Of a DNA stretch of 64,000 nucleotides, positions 1 to 8,762 are shown one piece after another (the stretch's first letter is position 1; each line of letters opens with the position of its first letter). This DNA is from Sulfurimonas indica. Lineage in GTDB: Bacteria > Campylobacterota > Campylobacteria > Campylobacterales > Sulfurimonadaceae. Location of the stretch: the NCBI RefSeq assembly GCF_009192995.1, contig NZ_SDID01000006.1, positions 1 through 64,000 of the forward strand. The letters are read 5' to 3'. Under the pieces are notes generated by a model, which was not told where the DNA came from, did no database searches, and saw nothing but the letters and a program-made list of their open reading frames with translations. Position numbers and translations under genes: made by a program.

Positions 1-2
1 AA

Positions 3-134
3 AATGCGCGGGGTGGCCAAATGGGATGCGTGCCTACAGTTGATGAAGAAGAAGCAAAAAAAGCTATTTCTGAGCTTGACATGGCAAAAAAAGGTTCTTG
101 TAGTCAAAATTCACTAGAAGAAACCGGCAAATAA
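3..134 (+). CDS. C-terminal tail of an unidentified protein (5' end outside window)
   Basis: The window opens inside a reading frame that runs 43 codons to a TAA. The tail contains GCVPTVDEEEAKKAISELDM and a second cysteine in KGSCSQNS. The translation is polar and looks like a soluble C-terminus with two cysteines. I do not recognise the family. The frame is open from the first complete codon, has no competing frame, and is followed by an inverted repeat that could terminate transcription, so it is probably a real gene end. Confidence 0.5.
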   Translation, partial: NARGGQMGCVPTVDEEEAKKAISELDMAKKGSCSQNSLEETGK

Positions 135-166
135 AAATCTTAAAATAATATAATATTCTCCTTGGT

Positions 167-191
167 GTATCTCTAGCTTTTTTAGAGATAC
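167..191 (+). terminator. inverted repeat, possible terminator of the upstream gene
   Basis: Arms GTATCTCTA (167-175) and TAGAGATAC (183-191) pair perfectly across a T-rich loop. It lies 33 bases after the stop of the partial gene and before the toxin-antitoxin promoter. There is no T-run after the stem, so termination is an inference. Confidence 0.45.
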
Positions 192-287
192 GCTAAACAA
201 CGATACAATAAACATACTTCCACTTTACAAATAAAACTCTTATTAAAAGTGAACTCCATTACTAAATTTCGAATACTTCATAGTTTA

Positions 288-316
288 TTGACAAGATATG
301 ATTTTAGATATATAAT
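288..316 (+). promoter_or_regulatory. sigma-70 promoter of the toxin-antitoxin pair
   Basis: A perfect TTGACA (288-293) is separated by exactly 17 bases from a perfect TATAAT (311-316). The antitoxin start codon is 23 bases downstream of the -10 box, preceded by AAAGGA (327-332). Such a full consensus is unusual in Campylobacterota, where the -35 box is usually weak. The pair is therefore probably strongly transcribed and held down by antitoxin autorepression. Confidence 0.75.
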
Positions 317-338
317 TAGACATACAAAAGGATAAACA

Positions 339-572
339 ATGGCAACAGTAAAAAAACTTATATCACTTGATGAATCTTTGGCAAAAGAGTTAGAGGAAGT
401 TGCTTCAGCTATGCACAAATCACAAAAAGAGATAGTTGAGAATGCTTTGGATTTTTATTTTGACTATACTGACAGTATCGTTGCTGATGCAGTTACACGA
501 AATATAAAATCAGGCAAAATGAAAGTTTATGAGAGTGAAGATGTTTATAAAGAATTAGGCATTGAGCTGTGA
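339..572 (+). CDS. ribbon-helix-helix antitoxin (type II toxin-antitoxin)
   Basis: This 77-residue protein begins with a short beta strand (VKKLISLDE) followed by two helices, the ribbon-helix-helix layout of CopG/RelB-type antitoxins that bind operator DNA as dimers. The polar C-terminal part (from about residue 45) would wrap the toxin. It overlaps the downstream toxin gene by 4 bases, so the two are translationally coupled. It has its own consensus promoter and an AAAGGA ribosome site. The expected role is neutralising the RelE-like toxin and repressing its own promoter. The family call rests on fold pattern and gene order, not on a strong signature. Confidence 0.8.
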   Translation: MATVKKLISLDESLAKELEEVASAMHKSQKEIVENALDFYFDYTDSIVADAVTRNIKSGKMKVYESEDVYKELGIEL

Positions 573-841
573 AGATAAAGTATTCCGAAAAATCTCTCAA
601 AGACCTGAAATCTTTTGCAAAACCGGATCAGATTCTAATTGTAAACAAGCTTCACTATCTTGCAGATAATTTTGAGATTTTAAAAGAGTCTAAAAAAGTG
701 CGTGAGCTCAAAGGGAGTGAGTTTGACTCACAATACAGATTTATCGTAGCAAGAAAAATCCGCGTACTTTTTCGTATTGATGGAGATGCAATTATCTTAC
801 TTGTTTTACGTATTGGTTTTCGAAAAGATATCTACTCCTAA
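569..841 (+). CDS. RelE/ParE-family toxin
   Basis: At 90 residues this has the size of a RelE-fold toxin. It starts with the usual strand (MKIKYSEKSLKDLKSF) and carries the central LKGSEF...YRFIV segment, then RKIRVLFRID and a C-terminal RIGFRKDIY, the pattern RVLF...R.DIY typical of RelE/YafQ/ParE proteins. Known members cleave ribosome-bound mRNA or poison gyrase; the sequence alone does not say which. It overlaps the antitoxin by 4 bases. Its last codons overlap the end of the convergent antiporter gene by 4 bases. An octamer TGCGTGAG (699-706) lies inside it. Confidence 0.82.
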   Translation: MKIKYSEKSLKDLKSFAKPDQILIVNKLHYLADNFEILKESKKVRELKGSEFDSQYRFIVARKIRVLFRIDGDAIILLVLRIGFRKDIYS

Positions 842-2175
842 GCAAAAATTGCAAACACTATAAACAATATAATTGCGACCACTCCACTTATAAGAGCATA
901 CGGGAGCTGCGTCTTTACATGCTCTATAACTTCACAATCACTTGCTAATGAAGAAATAATCGTCGTATCTGAGATGGGTGAGCAGTGATCTCCAAAGACA
1001 CCACCACTAATTACAGCTCCTATTGCAAGAGAAACATTGGCATCAAGTCCCACTGCCATCGGTACTGCTATTGGAATCATAATCGAAAATGTCCCCCAGC
1101 TTGTCCCTGTTGAAAATGATATGATGGAGCTCAGTAAAAAAATCACTGCTGCTAGAAGATAAGGGGAGAGATTATTGCTTGCAAGAGATGCAAGATAGAG
1201 CCCGGTATGGAGCTGCAGTGTCACTTTTCCTATGGCAAAAGCAAAAAGAAGTATCATTGCTATGCCAAAGAGCTTTTTTGCTCCTTTAAAACTTGAGAGC
1301 AGATATATTTTTGTACTCATTTTTCCTTTCATGACATACAAAATATACATAAACCCTAGTGTAGTAAGCATTGTGTAAAAGATGGAGCTTGAACCGCTTC
1401 CTTTTAAAATATTGCCATTTCCCGTAAGATATAAAAAAACAAAGACAGAAACAATCATAACTATAATCGGCATTATCATATAGTGCATCGGTGCACTTTT
1501 GTTGAACATGAGCCTTGCGTGAGAGTTGGATGGCAGAGCTGCCTTCATAGGACCTATATCAATGTTAAACCAAATAACCAAAAAAGTAACTATCAGTGCT
1601 GATATGGCATAAAAATTATAGACAACACTTTTAATAAGCCAATCAACACTCTCACCACTGATAAGCCCAGAGTCAATCTGAGTAGCGATGAGCCCTAAAA
1701 GCAAAGCTCCCCAACCGTTAAGCACTATCAGTGAACTAATAGGTGCAGATGTGGAGTCACAAATGTAGGCCAGCTTTGCGTGAGGCACACCTTCCTTGTC
1801 ACAAAGAGGACGGCCAACTGCACCGGCAATCAAAGAGGTGATGGATGATTCTATAAAAATCACAACTCCTATGATATAACTTACCATCAATGCAGAACGA
1901 GGAGATGCAACAAGTTTGGATTTTTGTGTCATATACTCCACAAAACCATTGATACCTCCACTTCTCTCTATAAGTTCCATCACACTTCCAACTAAAACAG
2001 CAAAGGCCAAAGTCTTTCCTATCCAAGCTTCTGAGAGTAAAGAGATAAAAAGAGAAAGCGTAGCATCAAGCGTAGCAAAAAAAGAAAAATCTTGAAGTAA
2101 AAAAAGACCTAAAAAGACACCACCAAAAAGAGATAAAAGCACATTGCGCGAATAAAGAGCAAGTGCTATTGCCAA
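838..2175 (-). CDS. nhaC: Na+/H+ antiporter, NhaC family
   Basis: A polytopic membrane protein of at least 445 residues with many hydrophobic segments and the family hallmarks GTSWGTFSIMIPIA and FGDHCSPISDTTIISS near the C-terminus, typical of NhaC-type antiporters that exchange protons for sodium or substrate ions at the inner membrane. The first usable canonical start is TTG at 2175, inside what looks like the first helix (LLAIALALYSRN). The frame stays open and hydrophobic upstream (SALSVLPSLLAIALAL) as far as the TAG of the preceding gene, with no ATG, GTG or TTG. An ATA at 2211 with AGGA seven bases upstream is a candidate rare start. The stop overlaps the convergent toxin gene. Confidence 0.85.
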   Translation of the reverse strand: MAIALALYSRNVLLSLFGGVFLGLFLLQDFSFFATLDATLSLFISLLSEAWIGKTLAFAVLVGSVMELIERSGGINGFVEYMTQKSKLVASPRSALMVSYIIGVVIFIESSITSLIAGAVGRPLCDKEGVPHAKLAYICDSTSAPISSLIVLNGWGALLLGLIATQIDSGLISGESVDWLIKSVVYNFYAISALIVTFLVIWFNIDIGPMKAALPSNSHARLMFNKSAPMHYMIMPIIVMIVSVFVFLYLTGNGNILKGSGSSSIFYTMLTTLGFMYILYVMKGKMSTKIYLLSSFKGAKKLFGIAMILLFAFAIGKVTLQLHTGLYLASLASNNLSPYLLAAVIFLLSSIISFSTGTSWGTFSIMIPIAVPMAVGLDANVSLAIGAVISGGVFGDHCSPISDTTIISSLASDCEVIEHVKTQLPYALISGVVAIILFIVFAIFA

Positions 2176-2220
2176 GAGCGAAGGCAGAACACTTAAGGCT
2201 GAAAATTCTATGGATATATC

Positions 2221-2844
2221 CTAAAATGCGATTGAGAGCAGTTTGAGTCCGCTACGACCAAAAGTCTCTTTATAGCGTTCACACTCTTTTTCATCAACAG
2301 GAGTGAAACCGAGTTTTTTATAAAAAAGTTCTGCTTCTAGAGAGCCAATCTCAATGATAGTCTGTGCTATACTGTAACCTTTTAAGCGTGCAGTAAGGAG
2401 TGACTTCTGCATAAGAGCTTTGAGAACTCCAACATCGATGCAGCCCTCAAGCTCTTCCATAAAATCAAACATGATTGCTGTGCGGCTGATATCTAATTCA
2501 CACTCATACACAATGCTGAGTGTCTCTTCTATTGTTTGGGAACATCCAACTTCTTGAAGTGCTTTGATAAAGACCTCTTTTGTCGCTTTACGAGGTTCAT
2601 AACTGCATAGTGTACCAACACTCTGTCCATCCATTTCAGCAATTAAAAAATTTCTATAGTTACAATGGCTTTTTGCCTCGGTAGTTGCAAGTTTTGTGAG
2701 TTTTTCTAAAAGTTGTGCATTATCATTTGTTTCAAAAACCAAATCGAAAAGTCCATCTTTTTTCCCAGCTCTCGAACTTTGTAACATCATTTGTGCTAAA
2801 AAAGGCGCGTCTTCAGCCTTTGCCTGTCTTATTTTAATACTCAT
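2221..2844 (-). CDS. GNAT-family N-acetyltransferase
   Basis: A 207-residue protein opening with IKIRQAKAEDAPFLAQMM, the first strand and helix of the GNAT acetyltransferase fold. Around residues 170-205 it has ARLKGYSIAQTIIEIGS and ELFYKKLGFTPVDE; the FYKKLGF stretch is the usual motif B end of GNAT enzymes. The substrate cannot be predicted. The gene lies directly upstream of, and in the same frame as, the NhaC antiporter, separated only by its TAG stop, so the two are probably co-transcribed. An extended middle (residues 85-135) with two cysteines is unlike minimal GNAT domains. Confidence 0.75.
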   Translation of the reverse strand: MSIKIRQAKAEDAPFLAQMMLQSSRAGKKDGLFDLVFETNDNAQLLEKLTKLATTEAKSHCNYRNFLIAEMDGQSVGTLCSYEPRKATKEVFIKALQEVGCSQTIEETLSIVYECELDISRTAIMFDFMEELEGCIDVGVLKALMQKSLLTARLKGYSIAQTIIEIGSLEAELFYKKLGFTPVDEKECERYKETFGRSGLKLLSIAF

Positions 2845-2899
2845 AATATTTTTGCCTTTTTGCTCTTGACTTCATATAATAGTAATAGTACCATACTTT

Positions 2900-3577
2900 A
2901 TGATAAAAAGTTTCTTAATTACACTAAGTTTTTCAACATTGTTGTTTTCATCACAACAGATACTCCTAGTCGTTGCTGATGATTTTAGCAGCCCAAAAGC
3001 CAAGCTCTCCTGCTTTGAGGGAGAGAAAAAAGTCTGTAGTGATATAGAGGTCAATCTTGGGAAAAATGGTCTTGGATGGGGAATCGGCATCAAAACCATA
3101 GCTCACGCAGAGGATGAACCTCTAAAATATGAAGGTGATAAAAAAGCACCTGCCGGAGTCTTTGCGCTTACTGAGAGTTTTGGATATGCACCAACCACAC
3201 AAACAAAACTGCCTTATCTCTATGCAGACAACAAACTTATCTGTGTGGATGATAGCAAATCCCCTTTTTACAACCAAATCATAGAAGCCCATGGAGATGA
3301 AAAGAGCTTTGAGCATATGCGTAGAGGCGATGGACAGTATGAAATCGGTATAGTTGTAGCACATAACCCTCATGCAGTGGCAAAAAGAGGCTCATGTATA
3401 TTTATTCATATTCAAAAATCAACAGATCATCCAACTGTCGGATGCACTTCAATGTCTAAAAGAGATTTACAAAAGATTATAAAGTGGCTAGATAAAGAGA
3501 AAAATCCGATTTTAATTCAGATTCCAAAAAAGTATATCAAAGAGGTAGAAAAGCTCTACCCTGAGATCAAACAGTAA
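2900..3577 (+). CDS. L,D-transpeptidase family (YkuD) periplasmic protein
   Basis: The 225-residue product has an N-terminal signal peptide (about residues 1-18). Its YkuD-type catalytic core ends in HIQKSTDHPTVGCTSM, the H...S.GC.(S/R) motif with the nucleophilic cysteine. KAPAGVFALTESFGYAP is the typical PTPxG-like substrate-side segment. Family members cross-link or trim peptidoglycan, and in Campylobacterota such enzymes affect cell shape. It stands alone on the plus strand between two minus-strand blocks, and its stop lies in a hairpin shared with the convergent argS. Whether it acts as transpeptidase or carboxypeptidase is not visible. Confidence 0.8.
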   Translation: MIKSFLITLSFSTLLFSSQQILLVVADDFSSPKAKLSCFEGEKKVCSDIEVNLGKNGLGWGIGIKTIAHAEDEPLKYEGDKKAPAGVFALTESFGYAPTTQTKLPYLYADNKLICVDDSKSPFYNQIIEAHGDEKSFEHMRRGDGQYEIGIVVAHNPHAVAKRGSCIFIHIQKSTDHPTVGCTSMSKRDLQKIIKWLDKEKNPILIQIPKKYIKEVEKLYPEIKQ

Positions 3578-3602
3578 AAGAGACTTATTCGTCCTCTTTT
3601 AC
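3574..3602. terminator. bidirectional hairpin terminator between the L,D-transpeptidase gene and argS
   Basis: Arms GTAAAAGAG (3574-3582) and CTCTTTTAC (3594-3602) pair perfectly around an 11-base loop. The stem carries A-tracts on one side and T-tracts on the other, so it could work in both directions between two convergent genes. It overlaps both 3' ends. Confidence 0.55.
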
Positions 3603-5180
3603 CATTCTATCTTTTGCCGCAATTCCCATCAATGAAAGTCCCGTTTTAATGCTTAGTGCCACAATAAGCATCAACTTCAAGAGTTTAGCTTCATTAGGCG
3701 TACCAATCATACGCACATCATAATAGAACTTATGCAGAGATGCCGCCAATGATTTGAGATAATCTGTCAGCTTTTGTACCTGACGCGTAGAAAATGCATC
3801 TTCAACAACTTCAGGTAGTAAAAGTGCATCAAAAAGAAGCACATCTGCATTTTCACCAAGACCTTTGAGCTCTGCTTTCATTATCTCTTCTTCACTGAGC
3901 TTACTTTTTGAAAGGAGTGTCTTGATTCGGGCATGTGCATACTGAATATAAAAAATTGGGTTTGAACTATCCTCTTTTTTAAACTCAGAGAGATCAAACT
4001 CCAGTGCAGTATCACTCTTTTTACTTGCAAAGATAAAGCGTAGAGCATCAGCTCCTATCTCTTCAACAATATCACTCATTAAAATGACATTACCGGCACG
4101 CTTACTCATCTTGTATGGCTCACCATCTTTTAAAAGACTTACCATTTGAGAAAGAAGTACTTCAAGTTTAGATGAGTCATAGCCAAGATACTCAATCGCA
4201 GCTTTTACACGGGCAATGTAGCCATGATGGTCCGCACCCCAGATGTTGATGTAGTGGTCATATCCACGCTCAAACTTTTGGTTATGATAAACGATGTCGC
4301 CTGCAAGATAAGTCGGACGACCATCCTCACGCACAACAACTCTGTCTTTTTCATCGCCTTTTGCTTCAGAGGCTATCCAGACTTTACCATCTTTTTCATA
4401 GATACCGTCACCCATCTTCTTCATAACTCTATCCCAGTCATCATAAAGCGTGGATTCATAAACAAAAGTATCAAAATGGATGTTCGTATCTGCCAAATCT
4501 TTCACGATGATCTTCATCACTTCATCTTTAGCCCACATTGCAAGTTCACGGCGGCGTGATTCATCATGGAAAATCTCAGCACCGAACTTCTCCATAGCAT
4601 CACGTGAGAGTGCATCCAAATACTCTCCACGATAATAAGATTCAGGATACTCTACCGTCTCATCAAGAAGATTTTCACGTCCATGAAGTTGAATGGAAAG
4701 CCCAAGCAGATCAATCTGATTTCCTGCATCATTGACATAATACTCGGCAGTAATATCATAACCCAGATGTTTTGCAAGACGGTAGAGTGTATCACCGTAA
4801 ACGGCACCTCTTGCATGACCGATATGCAATGGTCCTGTAGGATTTGCACTGACAAACTCTAAAAGAATCTTCTCATTTTTTTCTTGTGTTGCAAACTTTT
4901 GTGGGTTATCTAATGCCCAAGAAGCATATTCACTTAAAAAGTCTTCACTGAGACGAAAATTCAAGTAACCCTTTACAGGTTCTACACTTGAGAACTCATC
5001 TGCATCTTCAAAAGATGAAGCAAGTTCATCGGCAATAACCATAGGAGATTTTCGAAGTTCTTTTGCCAGAGAAAAAGCAATAGGAGTAGCAAAGTGACCA
5101 AAAGAGCGGTCACGTGGCTTTTCTAAAACAACTTCACGACCTAACTTTTCGCGCAGTAGCGCCGATACACGTTGTTTCAA
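3585..5180 (-). CDS. argS: arginyl-tRNA synthetase
   Basis: This 531-residue class I synthetase charges tRNA-Arg. It has an N-terminal Add-1 domain (residues 1-75), the HIGH signature in PTGPLHIGHARGA (HIGH at 119-122), and YKMSKRAGNVI near residue 351 as the KMSKS equivalent. A C-terminal DALR anticodon-binding domain follows, including the segment SNPIFYIQYAHARIKTLL. Length and order match bacterial ArgRS. It is the last gene of a long minus-strand block that matches the C. jejuni order argS-tatA-gmk-acidic protein-fliR. The tatA stop is 3 bases upstream, implying co-transcription. Confidence 0.97.
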   Translation of the reverse strand: MKQRVSALLREKLGREVVLEKPRDRSFGHFATPIAFSLAKELRKSPMVIADELASSFEDADEFSSVEPVKGYLNFRLSEDFLSEYASWALDNPQKFATQEKNEKILLEFVSANPTGPLHIGHARGAVYGDTLYRLAKHLGYDITAEYYVNDAGNQIDLLGLSIQLHGRENLLDETVEYPESYYRGEYLDALSRDAMEKFGAEIFHDESRRRELAMWAKDEVMKIIVKDLADTNIHFDTFVYESTLYDDWDRVMKKMGDGIYEKDGKVWIASEAKGDEKDRVVVREDGRPTYLAGDIVYHNQKFERGYDHYINIWGADHHGYIARVKAAIEYLGYDSSKLEVLLSQMVSLLKDGEPYKMSKRAGNVILMSDIVEEIGADALRFIFASKKSDTALEFDLSEFKKEDSSNPIFYIQYAHARIKTLLSKSKLSEEEIMKAELKGLGENADVLLFDALLLPEVVEDAFSTRQVQKLTDYLKSLAASLHKFYYDVRMIGTPNEAKLLKLMLIVALSIKTGLSLMGIAAKDRMVKEDE

Positions 5181-5183
5181 GGC

Positions 5184-5414
5184 TTACGCTTGTGTAGTAG
5201 TTTTTGGAGCTTCTTCGCTAGAGGCTACCTCTTCACTTTTTTCAACTTTTTTAGGAGCTTCTACCTCAACCTCATCAACTTCTTTCATCTCTTGTTTGAA
5301 GTTTTTGATCCCTTTACCAAGACCTTTTGCTAAATCTGGTATCTTTTTCGCACCAAAAAGCAGTACGATAATTCCAAAAATAAGTAGTAACTCTGTTCCA
5401 CTAGGCATTCCCAT
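5184..5414 (-). CDS. tatA: Sec-independent translocase subunit TatA
   Basis: A 76-residue protein with the TatA architecture: a short periplasmic start, one membrane helix ([20 protein letters not shown]) with the FGxKKLP-type hinge, an amphipathic helix ([15 protein letters not shown]) and an acidic tail. TatA multimers form the pore that exports folded proteins such as redox enzymes. No tatB or tatC is seen in this window. The position next to argS and gmk is conserved in Campylobacterota. Confidence 0.93.
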   Translation of the reverse strand: MGMPSGTELLLIFGIIVLLFGAKKIPDLAKGLGKGIKNFKQEMKEVDEVEVEAPKKVEKSEEVASSEEAPKTTTQA

Positions 5415-5498
5415 AGTATATTTCCTTGTTTAAAATTAAGTGATGAAGTATATCGTTATTTTTCTGTAACTTCTCTTACATAAATAAGCTCACTGAGC

Positions 5499-6119
5499 TT
5501 ACACATCTTCCCATTGGTTTACAAATAAGTTGATCTCATCATTTGATTTCTTAAAACGAGCGGTTGTAGCGATAATACGCAACTTATCAGCTGCAACATC
5601 CAAATCATCATTGATAAGCAGATACTCATACTCTGATACACGCTGAATCTCTTTTCGTGCCATCTTTATACGTCTCTCTATGACCTCTGGTACATCAGTT
5701 GAGCGATTTTCAAGACGTTTTTTCAATTCTGAGAGTGTTGGTGGTGTGATAAATACAGAAGTTGTAATATCTCCAAGCCTGTTTTGAACAGCAGAGTTAC
5801 CCTGAACATCAATATCAAAGATAACAAGTTTTCCTGCACCAAGTGCCTCTTTTACAGGACGTAGTGAAGTTCCATAATAATTACCATGAACAACAGCATA
5901 CTCTAAAAACTGATCCTCTTCTATCTCACGCTCAAACTCTTCTTTGTCAACAAAGTGATAATCAACACCCTCAACTTCACCCTCACGCATAGGTCTTGTT
6001 GTCGTCGAGATGGAAAAGTAACACTCTCCGATATCATCGATTATCTTATGAATTAAAGAGCTTTTTCCTGCTCCACTCGGACCTGAAAGAACTAAAACCG
6101 CACCATTTATTTTACTCAT
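5499..6119 (-). CDS. gmk: guanylate kinase
   Basis: A 206-residue enzyme that phosphorylates GMP to GDP with ATP. The P-loop is GPSGAGKSS (about residues 13-21), followed by the GMP-binding region STTTRPMREGEVEGVDYHF and YGTSLRPVKEAL. The lid and the RRIKMARKEI segment are present, so it is full length. Its ATG overlaps the stop of the upstream acidic-protein gene by one base, indicating translational coupling. Confidence 0.96.
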   Translation of the reverse strand: MSKINGAVLVLSGPSGAGKSSLIHKIIDDIGECYFSISTTTRPMREGEVEGVDYHFVDKEEFEREIEEDQFLEYAVVHGNYYGTSLRPVKEALGAGKLVIFDIDVQGNSAVQNRLGDITTSVFITPPTLSELKKRLENRSTDVPEVIERRIKMARKEIQRVSEYEYLLINDDLDVAADKLRIIATTARFKKSNDEINLFVNQWEDV

Positions 6120-7933
6120 TATTTATTATCCAACTCTATATTTATTGTAATTTTCATTCCCTTCATTGAGGCTGCTACATCTTTATCACTCAGTGCTTCT
6201 AAAAGCTTTTTCAGTGCCTCAACTCCCTCGATTTTCTCTTCATCTTCAACTTCTTTTTCAGCTTCTTCAAGTAACTCTTCAACATCTTCTGCTGTTACCT
6301 CTGGGCTCTCTTCTTCTGGCTCAGAAATCTCTTCTTCCTCTTCTTCTATCTCTTCTCCAAGAGCAAGTTTGAGATCTTTAGAGCTTAAGCTATCAAGTGC
6401 GTCTATCTCTGCTGCTGCGATACCAAGCAGTGTTTCATCATCAAGTTCACTCTCTAAATCTTCTTCGCTCAACTCTTCAACAGCCTCTTGTATCTGCTGC
6501 TCTATATCCTCAACATTATCTTCTTGAGCCTCACTATCTTCGATATCAGCAACTTCCTCTTCCATCACTTCTTCTATAGCATCTTCTTCATCTGTCTCTT
6601 CAGGTTCAGGTTCTTCTTCCTCATCTGACAACTCAAGTTCTTCAAGAGTCTCATCAAGTACTGATTTCGCTTCATCTTCTGTACTTTCATCTGCGTCAAC
6701 AGCTTCATCAAAGATTCCAAGCTCTTCGAACATATCTTTAGCTGCATCCTCACTTTGCGCAACTTCTTCGCTGCTCTCTTCTACTGCTGATTCTTCATCT
6801 TCACTGTTCTCATCAAACTCACTGAACAACTCATCTTCAGAAACACTATCCTCTGCAACATTTTCATCTAGATCATCCACTGCTAAGAGCACATCATCTT
6901 TTGAAATATCAGCATCGGCCTCATCTTCCAAATCCAATGCCATATCATACTCTATGTCTTCCTCTTCAAGAGCCAACTCTTCTGTTAGCGCTTCATCCAC
7001 GATATCCTCAAGCTCTTCAACAGTCTCACTCTCCAACTCTTCAAGCGTAAGATTTTCACCTTCACCTTCCATCTCTAAAGACTCCGCTTCCTCAGTTGGC
7101 TCTTCACCAATATTGACATCAGCTTCATCTTCCATGTCAAGGGCAAGATCATACTCTTTGACAACACTCTCTTCATCAGAGACTTCTGGCACATCATCAA
7201 TAGCCAAAGAGCTTCCAGCATCAACACTTGTTTCATCAAGAAGATCTTTTACCTTTTGTGCTTCTTCATCATCTAAAACGCTCTCTCCAAGGTTTTCATC
7301 ATCCAAAGACTCTTCATCTATGAGTGTTTCATCAAACTCATCAAGTTCTAGTGTTGTATCTTCTGTAGCACCATCAATGTCCAGTTCCAATGATTCACTA
7401 TCAAACTCTACCTGTTCATCAAGTGCTATCTCTTCAAAATCATCAAGTTCATCCAAGTCATCAATCCCGTCCAGTTCATCCAGCTCAAGCATATTATCTA
7501 CATCCAAACTCTCTAGCTCTTCTATCTCTTCAGCAGGCTCTTCTACTCTACTCTCCTGACTCTCTTGCACTACTTCTTCGACACTCTGCGTCTCTGGTAG
7601 ATCCTCACCTTTTTCTATCTCTTTGTCATACATAGCGAAAAGCTCCACAAGGTCTGTCGGTAAAAATGGCTTTTTGAGTGTTGTGTTGAACTTTTCACTC
7701 TTTTGTGCATCTCGGGCACAGATATATAAACTTTTAGAAAAAGTAAGTTTCTTTCTTAACTCATCTAAAGCTTCATCACCACCTATGCTGTCATCTACTA
7801 CTACCAAATCATAGGAATCGTTTACTATATCATCAATACTTTGGACGATATCTAACTCGTCTGAAGTCTTTTGTGCACTTAGTGTAACTAATTTGTTTAC
7901 AACCGGGTTATCATTCAACAGTAGTATCTTCAC
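6119..7933 (-). CDS. highly acidic protein with N-terminal receiver-like domain
   Basis: This 604-residue protein starts with a response-regulator-like domain (about residues 1-105): MKILLLNDNPVVNKL, an acidic pocket in DLVVVDDSIGGDEAL, and LKKPFLPTDL matching the conserved receiver lysine-proline. Residues 115-540 are overwhelmingly Glu, Asp, Leu and Ser, with repeated units such as YDLALDMEDEADVNI and YDMALDLEDEADADI. The last 60 residues form a short folded end (EGVEALKKLLEALSDKDV). It sits between gmk and fliR, where C. jejuni also has a highly acidic protein (Cj1178c, from memory). Function is unknown; the place next to fliR makes a flagellar or polar scaffold role possible but unproven. 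The internal repeats suggest length variation between strains. Confidence 0.85.
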   Translation of the reverse strand: MKILLLNDNPVVNKLVTLSAQKTSDELDIVQSIDDIVNDSYDLVVVDDSIGGDEALDELRKKLTFSKSLYICARDAQKSEKFNTTLKKPFLPTDLVELFAMYDKEIEKGEDLPETQSVEEVVQESQESRVEEPAEEIEELESLDVDNMLELDELDGIDDLDELDDFEEIALDEQVEFDSESLELDIDGATEDTTLELDEFDETLIDEESLDDENLGESVLDDEEAQKVKDLLDETSVDAGSSLAIDDVPEVSDEESVVKEYDLALDMEDEADVNIGEEPTEEAESLEMEGEGENLTLEELESETVEELEDIVDEALTEELALEEEDIEYDMALDLEDEADADISKDDVLLAVDDLDENVAEDSVSEDELFSEFDENSEDEESAVEESSEEVAQSEDAAKDMFEELGIFDEAVDADESTEDEAKSVLDETLEELELSDEEEEPEPEETDEEDAIEEVMEEEVADIEDSEAQEDNVEDIEQQIQEAVEELSEEDLESELDDETLLGIAAAEIDALDSLSSKDLKLALGEEIEEEEEEISEPEEESPEVTAEDVEELLEEAEKEVEDEEKIEGVEALKKLLEALSDKDVAASMKGMKITINIELDNK

Positions 7934-7994
7934 GCATATTCCTTATGAGAGCATCTATGATTGTTTAAAATCATATTATTGTACCCTAAAAAAA

Positions 7995-8762
7995 CTAAAA
8001 AAACATCTCCAAAGCATTGAAAGCTTCTTGGATTTGACCTTTGAGTATCAGCATAACTGCCGTAAGTATTGCTATAAGAACAGCAAATGCAACCATAATC
8101 TTAATAGGAAAACCAATAACCAAAAGGTTAAACTGAGGCATAGTTTTCATAAGCATTCCAAAGATAATATCAGCCAACCAAGAGAGTGCAATGATAGGAA
8201 AAGCGATAATAAAACCGACTAAAAACATACTTGATGTTGCATGGATAATATAATTAAAAAAGTCATTACTCATCATAAATCCACCCAAAGGAACGGTTTT
8301 AAGACTATGGTCAATTAAGAGTAGCATCCAATGATGCAGATTAAGTGCAAGGAGTACCATTAATGCAAGCAGAGAAAGAAACTGTGAGATAATTGGCATA
8401 GAGATACCAGACTGCGGGTCAATGGCACTTGCCATGGAAAACCCCATCATAAACGATATCTGTCCACCTGCGAATGTAATGATATTGTAAGCAAGCTGCA
8501 GAGCAACACCGACGACAAGTCCAAGCATAAATTCACCCAAAATTGCAATGATGATAGAAGGAACAGTAAGTGCAATTTGCACAGGAGGCATAGAGGCGTA
8601 AAAAACCACTGTAAAGAAAAAAGCCATTGCCGCTTTGATGTTCATAGGAATGTTGTTATGTGAAAAGATAGGTACAGCAATGAAAAGTGCAGCAAAACGA
8701 AAATAAAGCAGTATAAAACCAACGGCATTTGCTTCATTAAATATTTGTGCCAACTCCATCAC
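7995..8762 (-). CDS. fliR: flagellar export gate protein FliR
   Basis: A 255-residue inner-membrane protein with about six hydrophobic helices. FliR-type features are FRFAALFIAVPIFS near the N-terminus, LGEFMLGLVVGVALQLAYN in the middle, and the C-terminal AFAVLIAILTAVM segment. FliR assembles with FliP and FliQ as the export gate of the flagellar type III secretion system. Its start overlaps the ABC ATPase gene by 4 bases. No other flagellar gene lies in the window. Confidence 0.93.
   Translation of the reverse strand: MMELAQIFNEANAVGFILLYFRFAALFIAVPIFSHNNIPMNIKAAMAFFFTVVFYASMPPVQIALTVPSIIIAILGEFMLGLVVGVALQLAYNIITFAGGQISFMMGFSMASAIDPQSGISMPIISQFLSLLALMVLLALNLHHWMLLLIDHSLKTVPLGGFMMSNDFFNYIIHATSSMFLVGFIIAFPIIALSWLADIIFGMLMKTMPQFNLLVIGFPIKIMVAFAVLIAILTAVMLILKGQIQEAFNALEMFF

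Noticed and set aside
6954-7559. Open frame of 201 residues, almost all serine, on the plus strand
   Set aside because: It is the complement of the Glu/Asp-rich repeats of the acidic protein; low complexity, no ribosome site.
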